Positions 36,352 through 45,956 of a DNA stretch of 59,511 nt are shown here, in pieces. Made by a program: the position numbers and the translations under genes. The DNA comes from Methylotenera sp. GTDB taxonomy: Bacteria; Pseudomonadota; Gammaproteobacteria; Burkholderiales; Methylophilaceae. Every line of letters starts with the position of its first letter. Within the stretch, counting starts at the first letter, position 1. The notes beneath the pieces were generated by a model, which was not told where the DNA came from, did no database searches, and worked only from the letters and a program-made list of their open reading frames with translations. The stretch lies in the NCBI GenBank assembly GCA_013140755.1, contig JABFSF010000013.1:1-59511 (forward strand). The letters run 5' to 3'.

Positions 36352-38010
36352 TTACATTTTTGTGGGGGCACTTACCCCTAATAAATCTAACCCATTTTTA
36401 AGCACTTGTTGCGTGGCGCAAATTAAGCTCAAGCGTGCTAATTTAACGGTTTCATCCTCAATTAAAAATTTATATTCGTTGTAATAGCTATGTAAATCGC
36501 TGGCCAAGTCTTTTAAATAGTTAGCAACGGTATGCGGTGCAAGCTCAGTGGCGGCACTGGTAACCACATCAGGGTATGCGCTTAGGCGTTGTAATAAGGC
36601 GGTTTCATGTGGGTTATTCAACGGGCTTAAATCAGCGTGTTGTAAGCTGGAATGGTCACCAGCCCACTGGCTTAGCACACTGCAAATACGGGCATGGGCA
36701 TATTGGATATAATACACGGGGTTGTCGTTGGTTTGTGCGCGGGCTAAATCAATATCAAAAATTAATTGCGAATCTGAACGGCGTGCAGCCAAGAAATAGC
36801 GCGTGGCATCGCAACCCACTTCTTCAATCAAATCGCGCAAGGTCACGTAACTACCCGCACGTTTACTGAGTTTGACTTCTTCTCCACCACGCATTACTGT
36901 AACCATTTGGTGTAACACATAATCAGGCCAACCTTGTGGAATGCCCACATTTAAAGCCTGCAGACCCGCACGAACGCGTGTAATGGTGCTGTGGTGGTCG
37001 GCACCTTGCTCGTTAATCACACGTGTAAAACCGCGCTGCCATTTTTCATGGTGGTAAGCCACATCTGGCACAAAATAAGTATAACCACCCTCAGACTTGC
37101 GCATCACACGGTCTTTATCATCACCAAAGTCGGTGGTTTTGAGCCAAAGCGCGTCATCTTGTTCATAAGTTTTGCCACTTTTAATCAGTGTTTGCACCGT
37201 TTGTTCAACTTTGCCTTGTGAATAAAGTGCGCTTTCTAATGAGAACACATCAAATTTTATTTGAAAGGCTTTTAAATCTAAATCTTGCTCATGGCGCAAA
37301 TATGCCACTGCAAAAGTACGCACCGCATTAGCGTCGTTCACATCGCCACTGGCGGTGACTTGCATGTCATCTGCGGTCACGGTTTCTTTGTTTAAAAATG
37401 CCTGAGCAATTTCTACAATATAATCGCCACGGTAGCCATTTTCAGGAAAATCAGGTGAATCTGTACTAATGCCATTGGCGCGTGCTTGTACAGAAATGGT
37501 CAAATTATCAATCTGCGCACCCGCATCGTTATAATAAAACTCACGGGTGACATCCCAGCCATTGGCATTTAGCAAGCGGCATAAACAATCACCCACCGCT
37601 GCACCGCGCCCATGCCCTACATGTAGCGGACCAGTCGGGTTAGCAGAAACAAATTCCACCTGTACTTTTTGTTGGTTGCCTGAGTTGTTACGCCCAAATT
37701 GCGCCCCTGCCTTTAGAATGTCACGCACCACATTTTGTTGCGATTGTGCATTTAAAAAGAAGTTAATAAAACCTGCCCCTGCGATTTCAGTTTTAGCAAT
37801 AAACTCACTCGCAGGCAATACCGCGATAATCTGTGTAGCAATCGCACGCGGGTTCTGCTTCAGCGGTTTGGCTAAAACCAAAGCTAAATTGGTGGCAAAA
37901 TCTCCATGCTCAGCAGATTTAGGGCGCTCTAAAACGATGCTGATATTCTCAAGGTCAGGCGCAATTGTTTTTGCAGCAGTGCTCAGTAATTCGGTAAGAT
38001 GTGTTTTCAC
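36352..38010 (-). CDS. argS: Arginyl-tRNA synthetase
   Basis: Class I aminoacyl-tRNA synthetase attaching arginine to tRNA-Arg. 552 residues. The HIGH-type motif is [12 protein letters not shown] near residue 132, and the KMSKS-like loop is [12 protein letters not shown] near 370. The DALR-type anticodon-binding domain ends [28 protein letters not shown]. The N-terminal additional domain begins [13 protein letters not shown]. Divergent from priA with a 70-base spacer. Confidence 0.97.
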   Translation of the reverse strand: MKTHLTELLSTAAKTIAPDLENISIVLERPKSAEHGDFATNLALVLAKPLKQNPRAIATQIIAVLPASEFIAKTEIAGAGFINFFLNAQSQQNVVRDILKAGAQFGRNNSGNQQKVQVEFVSANPTGPLHVGHGRGAAVGDCLCRLLNANGWDVTREFYYNDAGAQIDNLTISVQARANGISTDSPDFPENGYRGDYIVEIAQAFLNKETVTADDMQVTASGDVNDANAVRTFAVAYLRHEQDLDLKAFQIKFDVFSLESALYSQGKVEQTVQTLIKSGKTYEQDDALWLKTTDFGDDKDRVMRKSEGGYTYFVPDVAYHHEKWQRGFTRVINEQGADHHSTITRVRAGLQALNVGIPQGWPDYVLHQMVTVMRGGEEVKLSKRAGSYVTLRDLIEEVGCDATRYFLAARRSDSQLIFDIDLARAQTNDNPVYYIQYAHARICSVLSQWAGDHSSLQHADLSPLNNPHETALLQRLSAYPDVVTSAATELAPHTVANYLKDLASDLHSYYNEYKFLIEDETVKLARLSLICATQQVLKNGLDLLGVSAPTKM

Positions 38011-38080
38011 AATAATTGCGTAAAATGCTAAAGCGCGTATTTTAACTCACTTTGCCATTTTTACTTAAGTTACGACTCTT

Positions 38081-40279
38081 TTGCCCAAATCTATCCTAAA
38101 AATTGCCTTAGATGTGCCGCTTGACCGCTTATTTGATTATTTGCGCGGTGATGCCTCCGTGCAGGTTGGGCAGCGGGTGCTGGTGCCGTTTGGGCGACGT
38201 AGTCAAATCGGTATTGTCATGGGCTTTGCGGATACGAGTGAGTTTGCCATTGAAAAACTGAAGCCTATCGCGCAAGCGTTTGTGGATGAGTTGCCGATTG
38301 ATGCTGAAGCACTCAACTTAATTAAATTTAGTGCAGATTATTATCAATATCCCTTTGGGCAAGCATTGTTATCTGCCCTGCCTGCGCGGTTGCGGCAAGT
38401 GGCACCTGCGGTTTCGCGCAAGCAGTATGCGTATCAACTCACTGTACTTGGTCGGCAAGGAGATATTGCGCAATTACCTAAAAATCAATCGGTGCGCCGT
38501 CGCGTATTTGCCGCCTTGCAAAGCGCGGATTTGATGACTGAGACGCAGTTAGATGAAATTTCAAGTAGTGCGCGTAAAGCCGCCAAACAATTGGTGGCGG
38601 ATGGCTGGGCAGTGGCGCAACAAGTGCAAGCGGTGGGGCGTGTGGCTGAAATTGCGCCAGCGATTGTGCCTACACTCAATGATGAGCAACAGTTGGTGGT
38701 GAACTGCATTATTCAAGCGTCACATCAGTTTAAGGCGTGGCTTTTACACGGCATTACGGGTAGTGGCAAAACTGAAGTCTATATGCGCTTAATGCAGCAT
38801 ATTTTGCAAAGTAAAGAAGCGCAAGTGCTGGTGCTGGTGCCTGAAATTAACCTTACACCACAGCTTGAAGCACGCTTTAGAAGCCGCTTTGCTCACTTGC
38901 TATTGGTGAGCTTACACAGTAATTTGAGCGAGAGTGAACGCTTACATCATTGGCAATTAGCGCAATCTGGTGCGGCGCAAATCATTATTGGTACGCGGCT
39001 TTCTATTTTTACGCCCTTACCACATTTAAAGCTCATTATTATTGATGAAGAACACGATAGCTCCTACAAGCAGCAAGACAGTATGCGTTACCATGCGCGG
39101 GATGTGGCATTGGTGCGGGCGCAACGGTTGAAGATTCCTGTGGTATTGGGTTCCGCTACGCCTGCGCTAGAAAGTTGGCACAATGCGGCGAGCCAGAAGT
39201 ATGGCTTGCTTCATCTCAAACAACGCGCCGTAACTGCGGCACAGTTGCCGCAAATTGATTGCATTGATACCACCAAAGTGAATCTGCAAAATGGGCTCAC
39301 ACCACAACTCATTGGGGCTTTAAAACAAAGGTTGGCACGCAAAGAGCAATCGCTTTTGTTTATCAATCGGCGTGGGTATTCGCCTGTATTGCTATGCGCT
39401 GCTTGCCATTGGATTGCGCCTTGCTCACGTTGCTCGGCAAGGCTGGTGGTGCATTTAGGACAGCGCAAATTACGCTGCCACCATTGTGGGCATGAGCAGC
39501 GTATTCCGCAGCAATGTCCAAGTTGCGGCGATGCAGATTTGCACCCCACGGGGCATGGCACGCAACGCTTGGAGCAAACGCTGGCGCAGTTGCTACCCAA
39601 TGCCCGCATTGCACGCGTTGACCGAGATAGCATTAGCCGCAAAAATGCTTTGGTAGAGATTTTAGACCGTGTACACAATCAAGAAATTGATATTTTAATT
39701 GGTACACAAATGTTGGCAAAAGGGCATGACTTTCCTAACTTAACCTTGGTGGGCGTGATTGATACGGATAGTGCATTGCATAGCCCTGATTTTCGTGCGG
39801 GGGAGCGTTTGTTTGCGCAGCTCATGCAAGTTGCTGGCCGTGCTGGTCGTGCCGATAAGGCCGGGCAAGTGTTGATTCAAACGGCATTTCCAGATAACCC
39901 ATTGTTTAACGCGCTACGCATTCAAGATTACGAAAGTTACGCCAACACCTTGTTGCAAGAGCGTGAACAAGTGCAATTCCCTCCCTTTGTATTTACCGCC
40001 TTAGTGCGCGCAGAAGCCAATGAATACGCGCTTGTGCAGCAGTTTTTGCAGTTTGCCTTTGCTCGTGCGCGTAGTTTGAGCGATGTGGTGATGGTGTATG
40101 AGCCTGTGCGTCCGCAAATGGAACGTTTAAAAGGTATGGAGCGCGGCTATATTTTGCTACATGCGCCGCAAAGATTGATGCTACAAAAACTACTCAACCC
40201 GTTGGTGCAAACATTAAGAGTGCATAAGCTCGCTAGCAAAGTAAGGTGGGCGGTGGATGTGGATCCGTTAGAATTTTAG
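38081..40279 (+). CDS. priA: Primosomal protein N' (replication restart helicase PriA)
   Basis: 3'-to-5' helicase that reloads the replisome at stalled forks. 732 residues. The N-terminal 3'-fork-binding domain is followed by the helicase core with Walker A GITGSGKTEVYM near 224 and DEEH in IIIDEEHDSSYKQ. Zinc-binding cysteine pairs lie in LCAACHWIAPCSRCSARL and LRCHHCGHEQ and CPSCGDAD (about 440-490). The start is TTG at 38081 (PKSILKIALDVPLDRLFDYL); no in-frame ATG is nearby. Confidence 0.96.
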   Translation: MPKSILKIALDVPLDRLFDYLRGDASVQVGQRVLVPFGRRSQIGIVMGFADTSEFAIEKLKPIAQAFVDELPIDAEALNLIKFSADYYQYPFGQALLSALPARLRQVAPAVSRKQYAYQLTVLGRQGDIAQLPKNQSVRRRVFAALQSADLMTETQLDEISSSARKAAKQLVADGWAVAQQVQAVGRVAEIAPAIVPTLNDEQQLVVNCIIQASHQFKAWLLHGITGSGKTEVYMRLMQHILQSKEAQVLVLVPEINLTPQLEARFRSRFAHLLLVSLHSNLSESERLHHWQLAQSGAAQIIIGTRLSIFTPLPHLKLIIIDEEHDSSYKQQDSMRYHARDVALVRAQRLKIPVVLGSATPALESWHNAASQKYGLLHLKQRAVTAAQLPQIDCIDTTKVNLQNGLTPQLIGALKQRLARKEQSLLFINRRGYSPVLLCAACHWIAPCSRCSARLVVHLGQRKLRCHHCGHEQRIPQQCPSCGDADLHPTGHGTQRLEQTLAQLLPNARIARVDRDSISRKNALVEILDRVHNQEIDILIGTQMLAKGHDFPNLTLVGVIDTDSALHSPDFRAGERLFAQLMQVAGRAGRADKAGQVLIQTAFPDNPLFNALRIQDYESYANTLLQEREQVQFPPFVFTALVRAEANEYALVQQFLQFAFARARSLSDVVMVYEPVRPQMERLKGMERGYILLHAPQRLMLQKLLNPLVQTLRVHKLASKVRWAVDVDPLEF

Positions 40280-40286
40280 CCCTATT

Positions 40287-40907
40287 TTATGTGTGATAAA
40301 GTGCGGCAAAATGATGGGCTTGTAATTTTATATCTGACACATTAAATAAAGCGTTGATCACAGCGATTGCACTCGCCCCCGCTTGTATGGCGAGTGGTGC
40401 ATTGGTAAGCGTAATGCCCCCAATAGCCACAGCGGGAATTTGAAGTTTCTCATGTGTGCGCTTAAATAAATCAAGGTTTGCAACAGGTGCATTGGGCTTG
40501 GTGCTAGACGCAAAACATGCCCCAAATGCGACATAATCTACCCCCACTTGTTGAGCACTTAAGGCTAAATCAAAGCGGTTGTAACAGGAGGCTCCCAGTA
40601 TTTTATCTTTGCCTATTCTTGAGCGTATTTCAGCTAAATTGCCATCATCTGCGCCAATATGCACACCATCTGCATCTAAAGTTAAGCAAAGCTTAACGGA
40701 ATCATTGATGATAAGTGGCACATTATATTGCTTACACAAGGGTAATAAAGCACGTGCTTGTTGTGTGAGGAGTTTATGGTTGGCTTGCTTATTGCGATAC
40801 TGCAATAGGTTGGTTCCGCCTTGCAAAGCTGCTTCTACTTTGGCAACTAACACGCTGGTGTTGGGTTCGTCAGGGGTGATGGCGTATAAGCCGCGAATCT
40901 TCAACAT
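40287..40907 (-). CDS. thiE: Thiamine-phosphate synthase
   Basis: Joins hydroxymethylpyrimidine diphosphate and thiazole phosphate to make thiamine phosphate. 206 residues, a TIM barrel of normal length. Motifs: LYAITPDEPNT at the N-terminus, LLQYRNKQANH near 35-45 (pyrophosphate-binding), IINDSVKLCLTLDADGVHIGADD near 66-88, and GASCYNRFDLAL, then FGACFASSTKP and AIGGIT near 165. It follows thiD by 15 bases on the same strand, so the two thiamine genes form an operon. It converges on priA. Confidence 0.95.
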   Translation of the reverse strand: MLKIRGLYAITPDEPNTSVLVAKVEAALQGGTNLLQYRNKQANHKLLTQQARALLPLCKQYNVPLIINDSVKLCLTLDADGVHIGADDGNLAEIRSRIGKDKILGASCYNRFDLALSAQQVGVDYVAFGACFASSTKPNAPVANLDLFKRTHEKLQIPAVAIGGITLTNAPLAIQAGASAIAVINALFNVSDIKLQAHHFAALYHT

Positions 40908-40922
40908 GGTGAACGATGCGTC

Positions 40923-41783
40923 TTAATGTGCTTTAACGCTACCATCACCCGCGTTAATTACGGGGTCTTCTTCATCTCTCGCCCAAAACATGCGGTCTGG
41001 AATATATTGCCCCATGCCTGGTCTGAAGCCGTTTTTAAGCGTTTGCCATGTATATTCTTGGGCTTCTAACACGGCATCTTCTACACTTAAGCCATGTGCC
41101 ATGCACGCGGCAATTGCACTGGTAAGCGTGCAACCAGAGCCGTGATAGCTACCAGATAGTCGCTCCCACTTGTAGGCTTTAATCAGTTTATCGTCGCCAT
41201 ACAAAGTGTTGGTGACTTCCGCTGTGCGTTCGTGGGTGCCTGTAATAAGTACGTACTCACTCCCCATAGCAAGCAGCCGAGCAGCACTTTCATCTAATGA
41301 AGTTAATGCAATTTCCTCTGACTCATCGGCAAACGCAAAGCGTCTAGCTTCTAAGCTATTGGGGGTAATGAGTGTGGCTTGAGGAAACAATAACTCTACC
41401 ATCGCCTCCATCATTTCATCATTGCTCAAATCATCACCACGACCAGAAGTTAAAATCGGGTCTATCAATAGTGGAATATCAGGATAATCGGCCATGATTT
41501 CAGCAATTACGGCAATATTTTCTACTGAGCCAAGTAACCCAAGTTTAAAAGCAGAAACTTGCACGTCTTCTAAAATGGCCCGCGCCTGATCGTTCACCCA
41601 TTCTGCATCCATTGCCAACACACCATCCACGCCTACGGTATCTTGTGCAGTAATGGCAGTAACCACAGAAAGCGGGTGGCAACCAATGCTGGCAAAAGTG
41701 AGAATATCTGCCTGCAAACCCGCACCACTGCTAGGGTCTGTGCCTGCAAAGGTTAAAACTGAAGGAGGAGCAAGGTTAGCCAT
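40923..41783 (-). CDS. thiD: Hydroxymethylpyrimidine/phosphomethylpyrimidine kinase
   Basis: Phosphorylates the pyrimidine precursor of thiamine twice, feeding ThiE. 286 residues. Ribokinase-fold motifs: TFAGTDPSSGAGLQADI near residue 12, VTAITAQDTVGVDGV near 40, and the C-terminal anion-hole GSYHGSGCTLTSAIAACMAHG near 233. The N-terminus MANLAPPSVL is normal. It heads the thiD-thiE pair and lies next to the tRNA-Gly gene. Confidence 0.95.
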   Translation of the reverse strand: MANLAPPSVLTFAGTDPSSGAGLQADILTFASIGCHPLSVVTAITAQDTVGVDGVLAMDAEWVNDQARAILEDVQVSAFKLGLLGSVENIAVIAEIMADYPDIPLLIDPILTSGRGDDLSNDEMMEAMVELLFPQATLITPNSLEARRFAFADESEEIALTSLDESAARLLAMGSEYVLITGTHERTAEVTNTLYGDDKLIKAYKWERLSGSYHGSGCTLTSAIAACMAHGLSVEDAVLEAQEYTWQTLKNGFRPGMGQYIPDRMFWARDEEDPVINAGDGSVKAH

Positions 41784-41808
41784 GATTATGTATCACAAAA
41801 GATTTAAA

Positions 41809-41882
41809 TGGAGCGGGTGACGGGAATCGAACCCGCGTATCGAGCTTGGGAAGCTAGCGTTCTGCCATTGAACTACACCCGC
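41809..41882 (-). tRNA. tRNA-Gly (anticodon CCC), CCA encoded
   Basis: The minus strand reads GCGGGTGTAGTTCAATGGC at the 5' end and closes CACCCGC-T-CCA. The acceptor stem is 7 perfect pairs, the D stem GTTC/GAAC, the anticodon loop TTCCCAA (anticodon CCC), and the T stem GCGGG/CCCGT with one G-T wobble. The anticodon stem CTAGC/GCTCG has a T-C mismatch at pair 28-42. The overall sequence resembles E. coli tRNA-Gly(CCC). A TATAAT -10 box lies on the minus strand at 41939-41934, about 50 bases upstream, but a clear -35 box is not seen. Confidence 0.95.
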
Positions 41883-42001
41883 ATTAGCTTACATTTTAGT
41901 GTCAGTCAGTGATTCTAGGGCACTAAAGCTTGAATTATACCTGATAAGCATTTTTATCTGTGTTGGTTTATCCGCCATTTAGCCAAGTCAATGCGTGCAA
42001 A

Positions 42002-43099
42002 TTACGAGGCACTTAACATACGTTCTAAGGTGAGTTTTGCGAGTTTAGCCTCATGCGCTGGCACTTTAATTTGGTTGACTACATTACCTTCTGCTAAGTT
42101 TTCTAGTACCCAAGCTAAGTGTTGAGGGTCAATACGTGCCATAGTGGAGCATTCGCATACTACGTGACTCATAAATTGCACTAGCTTACCTTGAGGCTTC
42201 ATGTGTTCAGCCACACGGTTTACCAAGTTTAGCTCAGTACCAACCAGCCATTTGCTATTGGCTGGTGCATCTGTAATGGTTTTTAGAATGTACTCGGTTG
42301 AGCCCACGTAATCGGAGTGTTGGCACACTTCAAACGGACATTCAGGATGCGAAATCACAAAACCATCAGGATGGGCTTCGCGGAATTGGGTGATATTTTG
42401 CAGGCGGAACATTTGGTGTACTGCGCAGTGACCTTTCCACAACAGGATTTTAGCGTTTTTAATCTGTTCAACGCTTAAGCCGCCCTGTGGTTGATCAGGA
42501 TTCCACACGGGCATTTGCTCAAGTGGGATGCCCATTTTATAGCCACTCCAGCGTCCTAAGTTTTGATCGGGGAAGAACAAGACTTTTTCGCGCTGCTTAA
42601 AGCTCCATTCTAGTATTTTTGGCGCGTTGGTGCTGGTGCAGACAATGCCGCCATGCTCACCGCAAAAGGCTTTTAAATCGGCGGCAGAGTTGATGTAGGT
42701 GACAGGTGTAATGGTTTCATCAAAATTGAGTACTTTATTAAGCTCGCGGTAGCTACGCTCAACCTTGGCAAGGTTCGCCATGTCGGCCATTGAGCAGCCT
42801 GCGGCTAAATCTGGCAAAATCGCTATTTGCTCAGGGCGGCTTAAAATATCTGCTACTTCAGCCATAAAATGCACGCCTAAGAATACGATATATTCCGCTT
42901 CTAGGTCTTCACAATAACGAGATAACTTGAGCGAATCACCAGTGTAATCGGCATGACGATAAACACTTTCATGCTGATAGTGGTGACCTAAAATTACGAG
43001 GCGTTTGCCTAACTTTTCTTTCGCGGCAATGATGCGGCGTTGGCAGTCTTCATCCTCAGCGGCTTGAAATTTCTCAAATTTAATGGGCGATATTTGCAT
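42002..43099 (-). CDS. nadA: Quinolinate synthase
   Basis: 4Fe-4S enzyme that condenses iminoaspartate with dihydroxyacetone phosphate to quinolinate in de novo NAD synthesis. 365 residues. Typical motifs are LGHHYQHESV near residue 37, GVHFMAEVADILS near 75-87, AGCSMADM near 100, FPDQNLGRWSGYKMG near 177, and SHPECPFEVCQHSDYVGST near 250-270. Several conserved cysteines for cluster binding are present. It is monocistronic between the tRNA-Gly gene and nudB. Confidence 0.96.
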   Translation of the reverse strand: MQISPIKFEKFQAAEDEDCQRRIIAAKEKLGKRLVILGHHYQHESVYRHADYTGDSLKLSRYCEDLEAEYIVFLGVHFMAEVADILSRPEQIAILPDLAAGCSMADMANLAKVERSYRELNKVLNFDETITPVTYINSAADLKAFCGEHGGIVCTSTNAPKILEWSFKQREKVLFFPDQNLGRWSGYKMGIPLEQMPVWNPDQPQGGLSVEQIKNAKILLWKGHCAVHQMFRLQNITQFREAHPDGFVISHPECPFEVCQHSDYVGSTEYILKTITDAPANSKWLVGTELNLVNRVAEHMKPQGKLVQFMSHVVCECSTMARIDPQHLAWVLENLAEGNVVNQIKVPAHEAKLAKLTLERMLSAS

Positions 43100-43209
43100 A
43101 GTGCTTACTCAATTTTAAAAACAAATTTTATCCACAAAAATCACTAAAAAATCACAAACCAAATTTAAGGTGTTGTTCATGTTTTTAGTGTGTGTCGTGG
43201 ACAAGTATT

Positions 43210-43662
43210 TTATAACGTTAATTGATGTCGTTCACCTAATCTTTTTAGGGCATCTACATTTGTCCAGCTAAAGACGCGTTGAGCGGCTGTACGCCAATCA
43301 ACCCATTCATAACGTACATGCTCAGCAGGTGCTAATTTGATGGGGTGTATTGCGGGTAGTTGCAAGCCAAATAAATGCTCACGATTTTGTGTGACGTTTG
43401 GCGCATAGCGATGCCGCCAGTGTGGATAAATTTCATATACGTTTGATGCCTGCCAATCTTGTAAGTCAAATTGCAAAGCATCTAACCCTGTTTCTTCATG
43501 CACTTCGCGGATGGCAGCTTGCAGAGGTGTTTCATTACCCTCCACGCTACCCGTTACCGATTGCCAAAACCCTACTTTATCTGCACGCTCCATCATCAGC
43601 ACTTGCAAATCTGGTGTATAAATCAGCACAAGAGCTGAAATAGGGATTTTGTAATGACTCAA
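43210..43662 (-). CDS. nudB: Dihydroneopterin triphosphate diphosphatase (Nudix)
   Basis: Nudix hydrolase that removes pyrophosphate from dihydroneopterin triphosphate in folate synthesis. 150 residues. The Nudix box [23 protein letters not shown] is at about 37-59, with GX5EX7REVXEEXG intact. The flanking sequences WQSVTGS and the later [16 protein letters not shown] fit NudB more than MutT. It overlaps the end of ispH by 4 bases (ATGA-type coupling), an unusual partner for this gene. Substrate is assigned by similarity only. Confidence 0.85.
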   Translation of the reverse strand: MSHYKIPISALVLIYTPDLQVLMMERADKVGFWQSVTGSVEGNETPLQAAIREVHEETGLDALQFDLQDWQASNVYEIYPHWRHRYAPNVTQNREHLFGLQLPAIHPIKLAPAEHVRYEWVDWRTAAQRVFSWTNVDALKRLGERHQLTL

Positions 43663-44630
43663 CTTTTTTTAGACGCTTGCATTAGATTTTTAGGTAATTG
43701 AAACACCACGTTTTCTACTACGCCTTGTAGCTCTTCTACTTGATTTGCACCTAAAGTTTGCAACTTAGCAATCACCTCTTGCACTAAAATCTCAGGCGCA
43801 GATGCGCCAGCGGACACCCCAATTTTTTGCTTGCCAAGCAGCCATTCAGGCTTAAGAAAGCTAGCGTTATCCACCATATAAGCTTCAACCCCCTGATTTT
43901 GTGCCACTTCGCGTAAGCGGTTAGAGTTTGAGCTATTGGGCGAACCTACAATAATCACTAAATCACAATCTTTTGCCATGATTTTAATCGCATCTTGGCG
44001 GTTTTGCGTGGCGTAGCAAATATCATCGCTTTTGGGGGCACGTATGGTTGGAAAGCGCGTTTGTAATGCCTCAATGACACGCGCTGCATCATCCATTGAA
44101 AGCGTAGTTTGTGTGACATAAGCTAGTTGCTCAGGGTTGCGCACTTGTAAATGAGTGACGTCTTCAGGCGTTTCAACTAAATACATCGCCAAGTCATTGA
44201 CCTCAGCTTCATCGGCTTGCCCCATTGTCCCCTCTACCTCGGGGTGACCTTTATGGCCTATCATAATAATTTCTAAGCCCGTTTTGCGCATTTTTTCCAC
44301 TTCAATATGTACTTTGGTCACCAGTGGGCAAGTGGCATCATAAGCCGTTAAGCCGCGCACTTCGGCTTCAGCGCGTACGGCTTTTGATACGCCATGCGCA
44401 CTAAAAATTACCGTGCTACCTGTAGGAATTTCGTCTAACTCTTCAACAAATATTGCGCCTTTTGCGCGGAGCTCATCCACTACAAACTTGTTATGGACTA
44501 CTTCATGGCGCACATAAATAGGTGCGCCAAATTTTTCTAAGGCTTGCTCTACAATAATAATGGCGCGATCAACGCCAGCGCAAAATCCGCGTGGGTTAGC
44601 GAGTACGATGTGAGTTTGTGGTTTGGTCAT
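43659..44630 (-). CDS. ispH: 4-hydroxy-3-methylbut-2-enyl diphosphate reductase
   Basis: Last enzyme of the MEP isoprenoid pathway, a 4Fe-4S reductase producing IPP and DMAPP. 323 residues. The three cluster cysteines are in [10 protein letters not shown] (near 16), [10 protein letters not shown] (near 99) and [10 protein letters not shown] (near 203). [14 protein letters not shown] and [14 protein letters not shown] follow. Divergent from purU with a 72-base spacer and coupled to downstream nudB. Confidence 0.97.
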   Translation of the reverse strand: MTKPQTHIVLANPRGFCAGVDRAIIIVEQALEKFGAPIYVRHEVVHNKFVVDELRAKGAIFVEELDEIPTGSTVIFSAHGVSKAVRAEAEVRGLTAYDATCPLVTKVHIEVEKMRKTGLEIIMIGHKGHPEVEGTMGQADEAEVNDLAMYLVETPEDVTHLQVRNPEQLAYVTQTTLSMDDAARVIEALQTRFPTIRAPKSDDICYATQNRQDAIKIMAKDCDLVIIVGSPNSSNSNRLREVAQNQGVEAYMVDNASFLKPEWLLGKQKIGVSAGASAPEILVQEVIAKLQTLGANQVEELQGVVENVVFQLPKNLMQASKKS

Positions 44631-44702
44631 TTTTAATCAAAGTTTCAATTTGCATCAGTGCGTGTGCGCATCAGGTATAATTGCACAAATTTTTTAATCT
44701 AT

Positions 44703-45563
44703 ATGTTTATGAAAAACACCGCAACCTTATTGATTACCTGCCCCGATACACGCGGTATTGTGGCAGCCATTGCTGATTTTTTACACCAGCATCATGCCAA
44801 CATTTTACACGCAGACCAACACCAAGACGCAGAAAATAATCTTTTTTTGATGCGTGTTGAGTGGGATTTAAACGGCTTTAGTTTAGATGAAGCCAGCTTC
44901 AATCAAGCATTTGCAGGCATTGCGGGTAAATTTAACATGCAATGGCAGCTAAAATTGTCACAACACAAAACACGCATGGCGATTATGGTTTCACAATATG
45001 ACCATTGCTTGGCAGATTTGTTGCACCGCCATAAAAGCGGCGAGTTAGCGTGTGAAATCCCTTTAGTCATCAGTAACCATCGCGATACTGAAGCACTGGT
45101 AAAATTTTATGGGATTGATTTTCACTATTTGCCCGTGACTAAAGAAACCAAGGCGGATGTTGAAGCGGCACAATTTAAACTGTTTGCTGATTACCAAATT
45201 GATTTAATCGTGCTTGCGCGTTATATGCAAATTTTATCGCCCGATTTTGTAGCACGTTACCCGCAACGCATTATTAACATCCACCACTCATTCCTACCAG
45301 CCTTTATTGGCGCAAGACCCTACCATAGAGCATTTGAACGAGGCGTAAAACTCATTGGTGCAACGGGGCATTATGTCACTGAAGTGTTGGATGAAGGCCC
45401 AATTATTGAGCAAGATATTGAGCGCATTTCGCACCGTGACCAAGTAGAAGATCTTATTCAAAAAGGGCGTGATTTAGAGCGCATTGTGCTTTCAAAAGCG
45501 GTGCGCTGGCATATTGAAAACCGTATTTTGTTGTATGCAAACAAAACGGTGATTTTTGATTAA
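44703..45563 (+). CDS. purU: Formyltetrahydrofolate deformylase
   Basis: Hydrolyses 10-formyl-tetrahydrofolate to formate and tetrahydrofolate; in methylotrophs this can connect C1-tetrahydrofolate pools to formate. 286 residues from the ATG at 44703 (MFMKNTATLLITCPDTRG). The frame extends to a GTG at 44658, but that part is not conserved. An N-terminal ACT domain (about 5-85) is followed by a formyltransferase-like domain with ISNHRDTE near 120, IINIHHSFLPAFIGARPYHRAFERG near 200-225, and the catalytic aspartate in VTEVLDEGPIIEQD. Confidence 0.94.
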   Translation: MFMKNTATLLITCPDTRGIVAAIADFLHQHHANILHADQHQDAENNLFLMRVEWDLNGFSLDEASFNQAFAGIAGKFNMQWQLKLSQHKTRMAIMVSQYDHCLADLLHRHKSGELACEIPLVISNHRDTEALVKFYGIDFHYLPVTKETKADVEAAQFKLFADYQIDLIVLARYMQILSPDFVARYPQRIINIHHSFLPAFIGARPYHRAFERGVKLIGATGHYVTEVLDEGPIIEQDIERISHRDQVEDLIQKGRDLERIVLSKAVRWHIENRILLYANKTVIFD

Positions 45564-45578
45564 TGGCTTACAAAAAGT

Positions 45579-45608
45579 AAAAAAGCGAAGAAAAATCTTC
45601 GCTTTTTT
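45579..45608. terminator. Bidirectional terminator between purU and the small lipoprotein gene
   Basis: Perfect stem AAAAAAGCGAAGA (45579-45591) / TCTTCGCTTTTTT (45596-45608) with an AAAA loop, ending in a T-run in both directions. It serves purU (plus) and probably the convergent lipoprotein gene (minus). Confidence 0.92.
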
Positions 45609-45622
45609 ATTCAATTACACGG

Positions 45623-45799
45623 CTATTCAGCCGCCACAAAGTCAGGTAAAGGCTCGAAAGGTTCATCATCATAAGCTGCAATTTCTGGTAATCCGCCACC
45701 ACCATCATCATTTTGGGCACTTGGCATTGCCCCATTTGATGCGCAACCTAAGATAAATAAAGTGCAAACAGCCAATAATGCAAGTAATAAACTTCTCAT
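45623..45799 (-). CDS. Small lipoprotein, unknown function
   Basis: A 58-residue reading frame starting MRSLLLALLAVCTLFILGC. It has a lipoprotein signal peptide with lipobox ILGC (cysteine at residue 19). The mature part is about 40 residues, short and acidic: ASNGAMPSAQNDDGGGGLPE, then aromatic/acidic repeats AYDDEPFEPLPDF. A strong ribosome-binding site (GGGGAAG) sits directly before the ATG, and a terminator lies after it. These signals make it a real gene despite its size. Residue 20 is Ala, so Asp-based inner-membrane retention is not indicated and outer-membrane sorting is likely. Confidence 0.78.
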   Translation of the reverse strand: MRSLLLALLAVCTLFILGCASNGAMPSAQNDDGGGGLPEIAAYDDEPFEPLPDFVAAE

Positions 45800-45956
45800 T
45801 TCTTCCCCTCATCCAAAGTGTTTGAAAAAATTAAATGTAAGTATTAACTCTTACTTAGGTTCTAATGTACTCCTTGTTGTTAAAGACTGCAATTATTTAA
45901 AGCCACTTTAAGCCAAGTGCCTAATACCTTTGCATTAGCGGTCTTATGCTAAAATC

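Noticed and set aside
39211-39678. A 155-codon minus-strand frame with many cysteines inside priA
   Set aside because: It is the antisense shadow of the zinc-binding, cysteine-rich region of PriA; the plus frame is clearly the real gene.
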